DNA of 64,000 bases from positions 1,116,001 to 1,180,000 of the forward strand of contig CAWHIF010000003.1 of the NCBI GenBank assembly GCA_963829235.1, in the 5' to 3' direction. This DNA comes from Bog-756 sp963829235 (GTDB taxonomy: Bacteria; Actinomycetota; Acidimicrobiia; Acidimicrobiales; RAAP-2). Made by a program: the position numbers and the translations under genes. Under the pieces are notes generated by a model, which was not told the origin of the DNA, searched no databases, and saw only the letters and a program-made list of their open reading frames with translations. Positions 34,669 through 44,082 of this stretch are shown here, one piece after another (the stretch's first letter is position 1; the number at the start of each line of letters is the position of its first letter).

Positions 34669-34683
34669 CCCTACAGTCTGGCG

Positions 34684-35439
34684 ATGACCCCGGAACGATT
34701 CAGTGGACGAACCGCCCTCGTCACGGGCGGAGCATCCGGGATCGGACGGGCCACAGCCATCCGCCTGGCCTCGGAGGGCGCCAAGGTCGTGGCCGTCGAT
34801 GTGAACGCCGACCTGCTGTCCAAGCTGTCCGGCGAGACCGGAGGCCTCAGCGGATCCGTATCCACCCTGGTCGGTGACGTGGGCTCCGAGAACGGCGTCG
34901 AAATGCTGGTCGCCGAATCGATGAACCGCCTGGGCTCGCTCGACGTCGTGGTCAACGTGGCCGGGGTGCTCTCGTTTTCGCACACCCACGAGCAGCCACT
35001 CGGGGAGTGGAGCAGGTTGATCGCCATCAATCTGACCGGCACGTTCCTCGTCTGCCGCCAGGCGCTCCCCCATCTGCTGTCCAGCCGCGGGAACATCGTG
35101 AACCTGGCGTCGACCGCGGCCCACAAGGGCCAACCGTGGGCCGCGGCCTACGCTGCGTCGAAGGGCGGGGTTCTCGCCTTCACGAGGGCGCTCGCCGTCG
35201 AGTATGCGGCCGCCGGCCTGCGGGTGAACAGCATCAGCCCCGGTGCCATCGACACACCCATCACCTCCGCCTTCCATCTTCCCGAGGGTGCGAACATCAA
35301 GCTGTTGAACCGGGTGACCCCGATCGGCCCATTCGGTACCCCGGAAGGGATCGCCGCGGCCATCGCCTATGTCGCCTCCGACGAGGCCTCGCACATGAAC
35401 GGGGCCGACATCCTCATCGACGGGGCCACGTCGGCCTGA
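34684..35439 (+). CDS. SDR-family oxidoreductase
   Basis: A 251-residue classical SDR: LVTGGASGIGRATAIRLA, NVAGVLSF, the catalytic Ser in NLASTAA and YAASKGG, and the C-terminal NGADILIDGA. NAD(P)-dependent alcohol/ketone interconversion; substrate unknown. A TACAGT hexamer 6 bp before the ATG, without a clear Shine-Dalgarno sequence, suggests a leaderless transcript. It converges on the NTF2-like gene, leaving 2 bp between stops. Confidence 0.88.
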   Translation: MTPERFSGRTALVTGGASGIGRATAIRLASEGAKVVAVDVNADLLSKLSGETGGLSGSVSTLVGDVGSENGVEMLVAESMNRLGSLDVVVNVAGVLSFSHTHEQPLGEWSRLIAINLTGTFLVCRQALPHLLSSRGNIVNLASTAAHKGQPWAAAYAASKGGVLAFTRALAVEYAAAGLRVNSISPGAIDTPITSAFHLPEGANIKLLNRVTPIGPFGTPEGIAAAIAYVASDEASHMNGADILIDGATSA

Positions 35440-35441
35440 CC

Positions 35442-35933
35442 TCAGCCGAGCGTCGACCGCCCGTCTGTGGCCCACCAGTCCGCGGTCAGCTTGAGGCCCT
35501 TGATCGCCTGCCTCGGCATCAACTCCTCGTAGGTGCGCCGGTAGCCGGTGTGGGCGATGAGCCAGCGGTCGTCTTCTTTGACGTACTGGTCGGTATAGAA
35601 GGCCGCACCCTGCACGTTGACCCCGACGTCGGTCAGGACCACCACGTCCTCCAGGGCCCACACGCCGGTGGCCGTACCGGGACCGGTCAGGTCGATCTCA
35701 GGATGGTGGCAGCGATGGCTGCTCAGCATGGCGGTGGAGCCCATCGAGGTCCGCAGGAACTCCATGATGGCATCGCGGCCGTCGAATTCGTAGAGCCCAC
35801 CGCCGTATCGGGCGGTGGCATCGGGCGTGAAACAGGTTTCGATGTCGTCCCACAGTTTCTGGTCGAGACAGCGCAGATATCGGTACTTCAACCGTTTGAT
35901 CAATTCGATCTCGACCAGGTCGTCGGGCGTCAT
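35442..35933 (-). CDS. SnoaL/NTF2-like small protein
   Basis: A 163-residue cone-fold protein: IELIKRLKYRYLRCLDQKLWDDIETCFTPDATAR-type opening, GRDAIMEFLR, and YTDQYVKEDDRWLIAHTGYRRTYEE at the end. The family includes polyketide cyclases, ketosteroid isomerase-like enzymes and dehydratases. It lies 50 bp downstream of the reductase and SDR genes on the same strand, so it likely serves the same pathway. Confidence 0.8.
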   Translation of the reverse strand: MTPDDLVEIELIKRLKYRYLRCLDQKLWDDIETCFTPDATARYGGGLYEFDGRDAIMEFLRTSMGSTAMLSSHRCHHPEIDLTGPGTATGVWALEDVVVLTDVGVNVQGAAFYTDQYVKEDDRWLIAHTGYRRTYEELMPRQAIKGLKLTADWWATDGRSTLG

Positions 35934-35984
35934 TGGTTGCTCCCCCTTACCGTGATGCCACGCGAGGTGCGTACCGGGATCCGG

Positions 35985-37064
35985 TCACCGGATCGTACCC
36001 ACACCCGGGATGAGCGGCAGGTCGAGGGCCGTGACCCATCCGGGGGGCAGCAGGTTCACCGCCGGTACCGCGTTGAGGGCCCGGAGGCCGGTGGCGAGGC
36101 AGCCGGCCGCGGCCGCGTCCCGTCCACTGCCGTCGGTGAACCGGAAGGCGGTCTCTTGAAGAATCGACGGCGTTCCTTCGATCTCCACCCGGTAGACGTC
36201 GTCCTGGTTGCCGCGGGGCCAATCGGGCGCCGCGTCACCTCCGACCCGGTTGACATGTTCGAGGCAGATGCGGGGTTCGCCTCGGTAGATGCCGTTGATG
36301 GTGAACCGGATGGCTGCGACCTCGCCCGGGCTGATGAGGCCCTTCGCCGTCACGACGGGCTTGTCGGTGACCCACTTCTCCCAGGTGCTGGTGATCTCGT
36401 CGAGCTCGATGCCCACCGCATGAGCCATCATCGGCACCGTTGCGCCCCAGGACATGACCAGAATGTCGGTGTGCTCCAGCAGGGGAACGAATTCCGGCGG
36501 GCGCCCGATCCCCATCTCGTCCTCGTAGTCGCCCTCGTAGTTGATGTAGTCGAGGATCTCGAGTGCCCGTACCTGGCGCACCTCGCTGCAGAGGCCCATG
36601 AGAGTCATCGGAAACAGGTCGTTGGCGAAGCCCGGGTCGATACCGGTCGTGAAGCACGACGCACCGCCGGCCCGGCATGCCTCGGTGATCGGTTCGGTCC
36701 AGCTCGGGGGGTTGAGGGCCATGGTCGGCCACACCCACGGCGTCATGGCCGTCGAGCACACATCGACACCGGCCCGCAGAAAGGCGCCGATATCCCGGAT
36801 GTTGTCGTCGGCGTGGGCGGCCGTCGGTCCGAAGTGGACCACGGCGTCCGGCCTGAGGGCCACCAGGGCCCCGATGTCGTTGGTGGCCGCCATGCCCGAG
36901 GGGGCCGACCCGCAGATCTCACCGACGTCGGCGCCGATCTTGTCCGGGTTGTTGACCCCGACGCCGACCAGCTCGAAGGCGGGGTGGCGCAGGATTTCGG
37001 GGATCACCATCTTCCCGACGAACCCGGTGCCCCAGACGACGACCCGCTTGACCTCGTCGCTCAT
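35985..37064 (-). CDS. dihydrodipicolinate reductase-like NAD(P)-binding protein
   Basis: A 359-residue protein with an N-terminal Rossmann fold (RVVVWGTGFVGKMVIPEILRH) and a larger C-terminal domain, matching the DapB-like family that includes 2,4-diaminopentanoate dehydrogenase and many catabolic reductases. The length exceeds that of true DapB (about 250) and DapB catalytic motifs are not evident, so lysine synthesis is unlikely. Its ATG overlaps the upstream SDR stop (ATGA). Confidence 0.75.
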   Translation of the reverse strand: MSDEVKRVVVWGTGFVGKMVIPEILRHPAFELVGVGVNNPDKIGADVGEICGSAPSGMAATNDIGALVALRPDAVVHFGPTAAHADDNIRDIGAFLRAGVDVCSTAMTPWVWPTMALNPPSWTEPITEACRAGGASCFTTGIDPGFANDLFPMTLMGLCSEVRQVRALEILDYINYEGDYEDEMGIGRPPEFVPLLEHTDILVMSWGATVPMMAHAVGIELDEITSTWEKWVTDKPVVTAKGLISPGEVAAIRFTINGIYRGEPRICLEHVNRVGGDAAPDWPRGNQDDVYRVEIEGTPSILQETAFRFTDGSGRDAAAAGCLATGLRALNAVPAVNLLPPGWVTALDLPLIPGVGTIR

Positions 37065-37840
37065 CGGTGCATCTCGCCCGAGTTGACCAGCAGGTACTGC
37101 CCGGTCACCGCCTTGGCCCGATCCGAGGCGAAGAATGCGGCCACGTCGGCGACCTCTCCGTCCTCGGTCATGCGACGGAGCGGGAACTTGCCGACGATGT
37201 CGTGCAGGACTTCGTCCGGCGACCGGCCGGTGTGCTGGGCCGTGCCCGTGACATACATCTCGACGTTCGGACCCCACATCCACGACGGGACGACCATGTT
37301 GAGGCGGATGTTGTCGGGGCCGAGCTCCTCGACCAGGTAGTACATGGCTGTCAGCAGTGCGCTCTTTGATGCGGCATAGCCGCTTTGCGGGAGGGCTGGC
37401 TGGAACATGGACTGGGAGCCGATGAGAACCACCGATCCGCCCCCGCCGGCCTTCATGGCCTCGGCCACGGGCCTGATCACGGTGAGGGCACCGAAGACGT
37501 TGGTCTCGAATGCCTTGCGCCAGGCCTCGAACTTGAGGTCGTACAGCCCGCCCCAGACGTTTTCGTAGGCCGCCACCTGGATCAACGCGTCCACCGACCC
37601 GAAGCGGTCCTTCGCCGCATCGACCAAGGAGGCACACGAATCGGCATCGGTGATGTCGGTCGCATGGGTGGCGACCCGGTCGCCGCTCGGGTCGAGATCG
37701 TCGGCGACGGCGGTCAGCGTCTCCTGCGTGCGGGCGGCCATGACCACGTTCGCCCCGTCACGAAAGGCGCTGGCTGCGCATTCGCGGCCGAGGCCGTTTC
37801 CCACGCCGGTCACGAGGACGGTCTTGCCTTCGAGGATCAT
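37061..37840 (-). CDS. SDR-family oxidoreductase
   Basis: A 259-residue SDR with VLVTGVGNGLGRECAASAF, QVAAYENVWGG in place of the usual NAG, the catalytic YAASKSA and LNMVVPSWMWGP, ending YLLVNSGEMHR. The altered NNAG-like motif and the PSW stretch set it apart from the other two SDRs here. First gene of a three-gene unit with the DapB-like reductase and the NTF2-like protein; a catabolic role is inferred from that context. Confidence 0.85.
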   Translation of the reverse strand: MILEGKTVLVTGVGNGLGRECAASAFRDGANVVMAARTQETLTAVADDLDPSGDRVATHATDITDADSCASLVDAAKDRFGSVDALIQVAAYENVWGGLYDLKFEAWRKAFETNVFGALTVIRPVAEAMKAGGGGSVVLIGSQSMFQPALPQSGYAASKSALLTAMYYLVEELGPDNIRLNMVVPSWMWGPNVEMYVTGTAQHTGRSPDEVLHDIVGKFPLRRMTEDGEVADVAAFFASDRAKAVTGQYLLVNSGEMHR

Positions 37841-37929
37841 TCCCCACTTCTACCGGGGATCGCCCACCTCGTCCACTTGGCACCGGGCGCGTTGTCGGGC
37901 GCCGGCCCGGGCCCGGATCTGTCGGGCCG

Positions 37930-38373
37930 CTACAGGCTGGCCCGGCCCCGGACCGGCTTCGGGGCCACTGCGTCCACCCCGGCCCCGGCCGGATACATGC
38001 GGGAGAGGTGGTTCCACGAGCACTCCGTGCACACCTCGATGACATAGCAGACCACCGGCTCCTTGCGCCGCCAGTAACGGGCCAGTTCGGTCTGTGTGGC
38101 GACGCAACGGCCGCCGGGTGGCAGCCGTGAGCCGAAGACGAAGGTGACCTCGACAAGGTCGGATTCCTCGCAGATGGGGCACTGGTGACCTGTCGGGTGA
38201 CCGAGATTCCGGGCGACCCGGAGCAGCTCGGGATGGGCATCGCAGACATCGAGGCGAGAGAGCCGGCCCTTTCGGTACTCGCGGATCACCGCGTTGCGAG
38301 CGAGCAGATACTCGACCCGCCCCCCGGTGGGAGACGTCTGCACACCCTCGAGTGCCCCTGATCGGAAGCTCAC
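37930..38373 (-). CDS. DUF5318-family protein
   Basis: About 147 residues, an actinobacterial conserved protein: VEYLLARNAVIREYRKGR, a four-Cys arrangement (HQCPICEESDLV and EVCTECSWNHL) suggesting a zinc ribbon, and VFGSRLPPGGRCV. Function unknown; in mycobacteria its homolog sits near ino1 and ponA. The GTG at 38373 is chosen over a longer frame with no similarity. It is divergent from padR-ino1. Confidence 0.8.
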   Translation of the reverse strand: MSFRSGALEGVQTSPTGGRVEYLLARNAVIREYRKGRLSRLDVCDAHPELLRVARNLGHPTGHQCPICEESDLVEVTFVFGSRLPPGGRCVATQTELARYWRRKEPVVCYVIEVCTECSWNHLSRMYPAGAGVDAVAPKPVRGRASL

Positions 38374-38504
38374 GCAATCCAGGGTAATCCGTCGTGGGCG
38401 ACGGGGCACTGTTGTGACCCGAGCCTGCCCGGCACGACCGGCGACGGACCGACCGAGGACCGGGCCCGGCCGCCGATTGACGAATTGGCCCGATGTATTG
38501 ATTT

Positions 38505-38525
38505 GATATATCGAAATGATATATC
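38505..38525 (+). promoter_or_regulatory. paired GATATATC palindromes upstream of padR
   Basis: The palindrome GATATATC occurs at 38505-38512 and 38518-38525, 13 bp apart, inside a sharply AT-rich patch about 100 bp before the PadR gene. A third partial unit (TTGATATG) follows. It lies between divergent DUF5318 and padR and looks like a PadR autoregulatory operator and promoter. Confidence 0.5.
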
Positions 38526-38611
38526 GTTGTTGATATGCGACGGGGACTCATCGGGCTGTGGACGGCTTCTGGACCTCCCGAGCCCGGCCGCGTCCATCGT
38601 GACCCCGGCCG

Positions 38612-39295
38612 GTGCTCCTGATGCTCGATCTGGCCATCTTGGGTCTCCTGCACGAGCAGGAGCTCCATGGCTACGAGATTCGGCGACGGCTCCGTGACGA
38701 GCTGGGTCTGTTCGCCAACATCTCCTTCGGCTCGCTCTACCCCGCGCTCTCCCGCCTGGAGTCGAGCGGAGCCGTGACGGTCACCGAGTCGACCGGCACC
38801 CCGGCCGTGTCCCCCATCCCGCCAACCGGCTCACTGAGCGGCGACCGGGCAGGGCTGCGTGCCCGCCGGGCCGGTGCCACGCGTGGCAGCAAGCGGTCGC
38901 GCAAGGTGTACCGGATCACGGCACAGGGTCGCAAGCACTTCGAGGAGCTCCTCGACGCCGACGAGCCGGCCGGAGCCGACGACGCCCGGAGCTTCGGCCT
39001 GCGCCTCGCCTTTGCCCGGCATCTGGCCCCCCAGGCCCGGCTCGCCCTCCTCGAGCGCCGACGGGCCCAGCTGACCAGGCGCCTGGCCAACGATCACATC
39101 CGTGCCGCGGGGGAGACCCTGGATATGTACACCCGATCCCTGGTCGAGCACGGCACCGAGGCCACCGAGCACGACATCGCCTGGCTCGACCGCCTCATCG
39201 AGCTCGAACGACAGAAGCAGTCAGCATCCAGATCCGAGAATCGCGAACCCCGTCGTGGGAGCGCAGTGAAAGCAACGAAGGGAACCGATACATGA
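38612..39295 (+). CDS. PadR-family transcriptional regulator
   Basis: A 227-residue PadR regulator: winged helix LDLAILGLLHEQELHGYEIRRRL-type start, SFGSLYPALSRLESSGAV and VYRITAQGRKHFEELL, interrupted by an about 40-residue insertion, then a helical dimerisation domain. The start is GTG 38612 or ATG 38621. The stop overlaps the ino1 ATG (ATGA). The same padR-ino1 order exists in Mycobacterium, so it probably controls inositol synthesis. Confidence 0.88.
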   Translation: MLLMLDLAILGLLHEQELHGYEIRRRLRDELGLFANISFGSLYPALSRLESSGAVTVTESTGTPAVSPIPPTGSLSGDRAGLRARRAGATRGSKRSRKVYRITAQGRKHFEELLDADEPAGADDARSFGLRLAFARHLAPQARLALLERRRAQLTRRLANDHIRAAGETLDMYTRSLVEHGTEATEHDIAWLDRLIELERQKQSASRSENREPRRGSAVKATKGTDT

Positions 39296-40389
39296 ACACC
39301 ATCCGTGTGGCCATCGCCGGCGTGGGCAACTGCGCCAGCTCACTCATTCAGGGAGTCGAGTACTACCGGGATGCCGATCCGACCGAAACGGTTCCCGGGC
39401 TGATGCATGTGGTTCTCGGTGGCTACCACGTTCGGGACCTGGAGTTCGTCGCCGCCTTCGACGCCGACGCGGCCAAAGTCGGCACGGATCTCGGCAAGGC
39501 CATCTTCGCCGGGCAGAACAACACCATCCGCTTCGCCGGGGTGGGCGAGCTCGGGGTCACGGTGCAACGGGGCCCGACCCTCGACGGGTTCGGGAAGTAC
39601 TACCGCGAGACCGTCGAGGAGTCGCCGGCGGAGCCCATCGATGTCGTCGCCGCCCTCAAGGAGTCCCGCGCCGACGTGCTGGTCAGCTACCTTCCGGTGG
39701 GCTCCGAACAGGCACAGCGCTTCTACGCCGAGGCGTGTCTGCAGGCCGGGGTGGGCTTCGTCAACGCCATCCCGGTGTTCATCGCCTCCGACCCCGAGTG
39801 GGCCCGCCGGTTCCAGGCCGCCGGCCTCCCCATCGTGGGCGACGACATCAAGAGCCAGGTGGGCTCGACGATCGTCCACCGGATCCTGACCCGGCTGTTC
39901 GAGGATCGGGGGTTGGCCCTCGATCACACCTACCAGCTCAACGTGGGTGGGAACATGGACTTCAAGAACATGCTGGAGCGGGACCGCCTCGAATCGAAGA
40001 AGGTCTCGAAGACCCAGGCGGTGACCAGCCAGATCGAGCACGGTGCCCTTCCGGCCGACGACGTCCACATCGGGCCCTCGGATCATGTGCCGTGGCTCCA
40101 CGACCGCAAGTGGGCCTACATCCGGATGGAGGGGCGCAACTTCGGGGACGTCCCGCTCAACCTCGAGCTCAAACTCGAGGTGTGGGACTCCCCCAACTCG
40201 GCCGGCGTCATCATCGACGCAGTCCGGTGCACAAAGCTCGCCCTCGACCGCGGCATCGGCGGTCCCCTCCTCGGGCCATCGGCCTATTTCATGAAGTCAC
40301 CGCCCGTCCAGTACCACGACGACGTGGCCCATGACCTGGTCGAGTCGTTCGCCGACGGAGATCCGGGCCCGGTCTGGCCGGAGGACTGA
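39292..40389 (+). CDS. ino1: inositol-3-phosphate synthase
   Basis: A 365-residue myo-inositol-1-phosphate synthase, which cyclises glucose 6-phosphate using NAD. NAD loop: VAIAGVGNCASSLIQG; conserved NVGGNMDFKNMLERDRL and SKKVSKTQAV, and WDSPNSAGVIIDAVR. The product feeds phosphatidylinositol, and in other actinobacteria mycothiol, synthesis. Length fits the actinobacterial short form. Translationally coupled to padR. Confidence 0.95.
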   Translation: MNTIRVAIAGVGNCASSLIQGVEYYRDADPTETVPGLMHVVLGGYHVRDLEFVAAFDADAAKVGTDLGKAIFAGQNNTIRFAGVGELGVTVQRGPTLDGFGKYYRETVEESPAEPIDVVAALKESRADVLVSYLPVGSEQAQRFYAEACLQAGVGFVNAIPVFIASDPEWARRFQAAGLPIVGDDIKSQVGSTIVHRILTRLFEDRGLALDHTYQLNVGGNMDFKNMLERDRLESKKVSKTQAVTSQIEHGALPADDVHIGPSDHVPWLHDRKWAYIRMEGRNFGDVPLNLELKLEVWDSPNSAGVIIDAVRCTKLALDRGIGGPLLGPSAYFMKSPPVQYHDDVAHDLVESFADGDPGPVWPED

Positions 40390-40434
40390 CCGGCTGGCCG
40401 GGGCCTTCCGCAAGCGGTTCGGACCCGGAGCCGC

Positions 40435-41820
40435 TCAAGTCTGCTGCGACCACCAGACGCTCAGCCGCTTGCGGGCTTCGTCCTCCCCCAACGGCCCCTC
40501 CTCGAGGCGCAGCTCGAGGAGGAATGCGAGGGCCCGACCCACGTCGCGCCCGGGTTCGAGACCCAGCTCGTCCATGACTTGTGACCCGTCGAGGTCGGGA
40601 CGGATGGCGTCCAACTCCTCTTGTTGCCGGAGCTCCACGATGCGCGCCTCGAGCTCGTCCATGCGCCGGCCGAGGGCCCTGGCCTTGTTGGCATTTCGTG
40701 TGGTGCAGTCACAGCGGGTGAGCTCATTGAGGCGGTCGAGCAACGGGCCTGCGTCCCGGACGTAGCGACGCACGGCCCGGTCCGTCCACCCCAACCGGTA
40801 GGTGTGGAAGCGCAGGTGCAGGTTGACCAGCTCGGTCACGATATCCACCTCGTCGTTGGGATACCGCAGGGCCTGCATGCGTCTCCGGGTCATACGCGCC
40901 CCCACCACCTCGTGGTGGTGGAAGGTCACTCCTCCGTCGACGAAAGCCCGGGTCCTCGGCTTACCCACGTCGTGGAAGAGCGCAGCCAGGCGCAGCATGC
41001 GATCGGCGCTCGTCTTGTCCACCACGGCCAGCGTGTGGGCCAACACGTCCTTGTGCCGGTGGATGGGGTCCTGTTCGAGAGCCAGGCCCGGCAGCTCGGG
41101 CAGGAATTCGTCGGCCAGGCCCGTGCGCACGACGAACCACAGTGCGACCGACGGCACCGGCACCATGACGATCCTGTTCAATTCGTCCCTGATCCGCTCC
41201 GCCGAGACGATGGAGAGACGGTGATGGCCGGTGCGGACGGCGGCCACCAGCTCCGGGGCCGGTTCCAGATCGAGCTTGGCGATGAACCGTGCGGCGCGGA
41301 GCATGCGGAGCGGATCGTCGGCGAAGGACACCTCGGGGTCGAGCGGCGTCCGGAGCCGGTGGGCGGCGAGGTCCACCAGGCCGTCGAACGGATCCATGAG
41401 CTCGAGCTCGGGGAGGCGGAGCGCCATGGCGTTGATGGTGAAGTCCCGGCGGGCCAGGTCGTCCTCCACCCTGGTCCCGAAGGCCACGTCGGGCTTGCGC
41501 GAATCGGGGTGGTAGGCCTCGGCCCGGTGGGTGGTGATCTCGTACTTCTGGTTCCCGCGCCGGCACCCGATGGTGCCGAAGCGCTTTCCCTGCGTCCACA
41601 CGGCGTCGGCCCAGCCTGTGACCACCGCCTCGATGGCGTCGGGGCGCGCATCGGTGGTGAAGTCGAGGTCCCCGGTCCCGTCGGCGACGGAACCGGCCTC
41701 GCCGGAGATGGCGTCACGGACCGAACCCCCCACCAGGTAGAGGGAGTGACCGGCCGACCGGAACCGATCGGAGAGCTCGGCGGTGGCCTCCACCAGAGGT
41801 TGCAGTCGCTCAGGGAACAC
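40435..41820 (-). CDS. pcnA: CCA tRNA nucleotidyltransferase / poly(A) polymerase family
   Basis: About 461 residues. The nucleotidyltransferase head has LYLVGGSVRDAI, the catalytic DLDFTTDARPD and RRDFTINAMA; RMLRAARFIAKL follows, and an HD domain has LFHDVGKPRTR and HHHEVVGARM. It adds or repairs the CCA end of tRNAs, or acts as a poly(A) polymerase; the HD domain points to 2',3'-phosphatase activity. GTG 41820 is chosen because it matches the family start and avoids overlap with the divergent DUF6049-type gene. Confidence 0.9.
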   Translation of the reverse strand: MFPERLQPLVEATAELSDRFRSAGHSLYLVGGSVRDAISGEAGSVADGTGDLDFTTDARPDAIEAVVTGWADAVWTQGKRFGTIGCRRGNQKYEITTHRAEAYHPDSRKPDVAFGTRVEDDLARRDFTINAMALRLPELELMDPFDGLVDLAAHRLRTPLDPEVSFADDPLRMLRAARFIAKLDLEPAPELVAAVRTGHHRLSIVSAERIRDELNRIVMVPVPSVALWFVVRTGLADEFLPELPGLALEQDPIHRHKDVLAHTLAVVDKTSADRMLRLAALFHDVGKPRTRAFVDGGVTFHHHEVVGARMTRRRMQALRYPNDEVDIVTELVNLHLRFHTYRLGWTDRAVRRYVRDAGPLLDRLNELTRCDCTTRNANKARALGRRMDELEARIVELRQQEELDAIRPDLDGSQVMDELGLEPGRDVGRALAFLLELRLEEGPLGEDEARKRLSVWWSQQT

Positions 41821-41861
41821 GCCGCCGAGGGTAGTGCGACTGGCGTAGGCTGCCGTCCGAA

Positions 41862-44082
41862 GTGGATCGGGAACGAGGCAGCCCATGCCCCAGCGGCAGC
41901 CGACGGAGGTCCTCGGGTCGGCCGGCCTGCTCGGCGTCCGTGGGGCCGGGTCGGGGCGTCGCCCTCCTGGTCCTGTTGCTCGCACCCGCCCTGTTCCTCG
42001 CCCCGGGGAACGCCGCGGCCCACACCCGCTCGATCATCGCCTCGGCCGCCGTGACCCGGGCGCCGGCCGCCCCCCTGACCCTGCTGGCCCAGACTCCGTG
42101 GGTGTCCAAGGGCCGGCACTTCGCCCTCCGGCTCGAGGCGGGGAGCCGGACCCCGCCGACCGCCCAGCTCGGGGTGTCGATCGACGTCTATCCCTGCCTG
42201 TCGAGTGTCTCGGGATTCGACCAGTCGGTGACGGCACCTCCAGCGGGGACACCGATCTCCTCGACCAGAGCGCCGCTGCCGGTCAGCGGGCTGCCGGCGG
42301 TGGCCGGTGGAGGCTTCGATCTCTCGCTCCCGGTGAAGGTGGATGACGCCCAGGCCTCGGCCCCGGGAGGGTTCACCATCGACCTGGCCTCGGTGGCCGA
42401 CCAGTGCGGCCTCTATCCGGCCGGGGTGTACCCGGTGCGGGTCGACCTGGTCGACACGACCAGCGGCCAGGTCGTCGGCGGCATCACCACCCACCTCATC
42501 TATACCGATGCCGCGCCGAGCACGCAGAAGCTTCGCTTCGCCCTGGTGCTTCCCATCCGTACCGCCATCGTGGCCGCTCCGGCACCGAAAGCGAGCCAGC
42601 TGCTGGTCCGGCCGGCCGCCGCCCTGGCCAACCCGACGGCGGCCGCCATGGGCGCGCTCATCGGCACGGTCGGCGCAGTGGCCCGCAACCCCTCCGTGCC
42701 CCTCACCCTGGAGGCCAGCGCCCAAGCCGTCGGCGCCCTCCAGTCGGCCGGTCACCAGGCCACGGTGAACGAGCTCTCGGCCCTGGCGACGACTCCCACC
42801 CTCCACCAATTCGCGTCCACGACGTTCGTTCCCGTCAACGCCTCGGGCCTGGTGGCGGCCGGCCTGAGCAACGAATTGGCCATGCAGGTCACCCGGGGCA
42901 CCAACGCCATCTCGGCCCGGGTGACCCATCTGGCCACGGTTCCGGGCCATCTGGGGACGTGGATCTCGGACAAGGCGCTGGACACCGCCGCGCTCGACCA
43001 ACTGCAGACGGATGGCTACAGCCGCGTGATCCTGCCCTCCGGAAGCGTGTCGTCCCCCCCGACCAACGGCTCGACGGCCAAGCCCTTCACCCTGGCCACG
43101 ACCGGCGGGACGCCGATGACCGCCTTCGCCTCCAACCTGTCGGCCCGATTCACCGGACCGCCCGGCAACCCCGTCCTCGCCGCGCACCAGCTGGTGGCCG
43201 AGCTGGCCCAGATCTACTACGAGCAGCCCAACGACGACACCGCCCGGGCCGTCGTCGGGGTCCCCCCGTCCTCCTGGTCGGACAACCCCGCCTTCGTCAA
43301 CGCCCTGCTCGGTGCGCTGGCCGGCAACCCGATCATCCAGTCCGTGACCACGTCCGAACTCTTCGGCAGCTTCCCCACCGCCACCACCTGCCGGAACGCG
43401 TGCAGGCTGCTCTCGGGCACCGGAAGTGCAGGGCTGCCGGCGGGCGCCATCCGCACCCAACGACAGAGGATCAACAGCTTCTCGGTCGCGGCACCGACGG
43501 CCCGCTCGCTGAGCGCCACGCTCGGGAGATCTGGTGCTGGCCGCTGAGTCCGACCTGCTGCGGCCGGCCCAGCAGGCGACGGTGCTGCACAACACCCGAT
43601 CGGCACTCAACGCCCAACTGGCCCAGCTGGAGGTGGCGAGCGGGCAGTCCCTCACCCTGACCTCGCAACAGGGCAGACTGCCGATCGACATCGTGTCATC
43701 GGCGCCCTTTCCGGTCACCGCGACGCTGACCGTCACGAGCGACAAATTGCTCTTTGCCAACGGGACCACCGGTTGGACGCAGTCCACCAGTGTGTTGCCC
43801 GGCCACAACCACACCAACGTCGTCTACGTCAACGTCAGGGCCCGCACCTCCGGGGTCTTCACGGTGGCGATCACACTGGACTCACCGTCGGGCGGTCTCC
43901 AGCTCTCGAGCGGCCAGATCGTCGTCCGGTCCACGGCCACCTCCATCGTGGGGATCGTCCTGTCGGTCGGAGCCGTGGTGGTCCTGGCCGTCTGGTGGGT
44001 CAGGACCTCCCGCAGGCGACGTTCGCTGCGGCTGGCGGAGGAAGAACCGCCCGGGCCCGACCCGCCGCGGGATGTCCGGTGA
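41862..44082 (+). pseudogene. DUF6049-type secreted/membrane protein, broken by a frameshift
   Basis: Two consecutive frames look like one protein of about 735 residues. The first (41862-43547) has a signal peptide (GVALLVLLLAPALFLAPG) and beta-rich repeats; the second (to 44082) continues with LRPAQQATVLHNTRSALNAQ, beta-sandwich strands and a final transmembrane helix (VGIVLSVGAVVVLAVWW) plus a basic tail. One extra base somewhere in 43513-43545 separates them; 2221 bp is 3n+1. The corrected protein matches the gene found between pcnA and murJ in mycobacteria. Its stop overlaps murJ (GTGA), and it may partner MurJ at the membrane. Confidence 0.75.
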
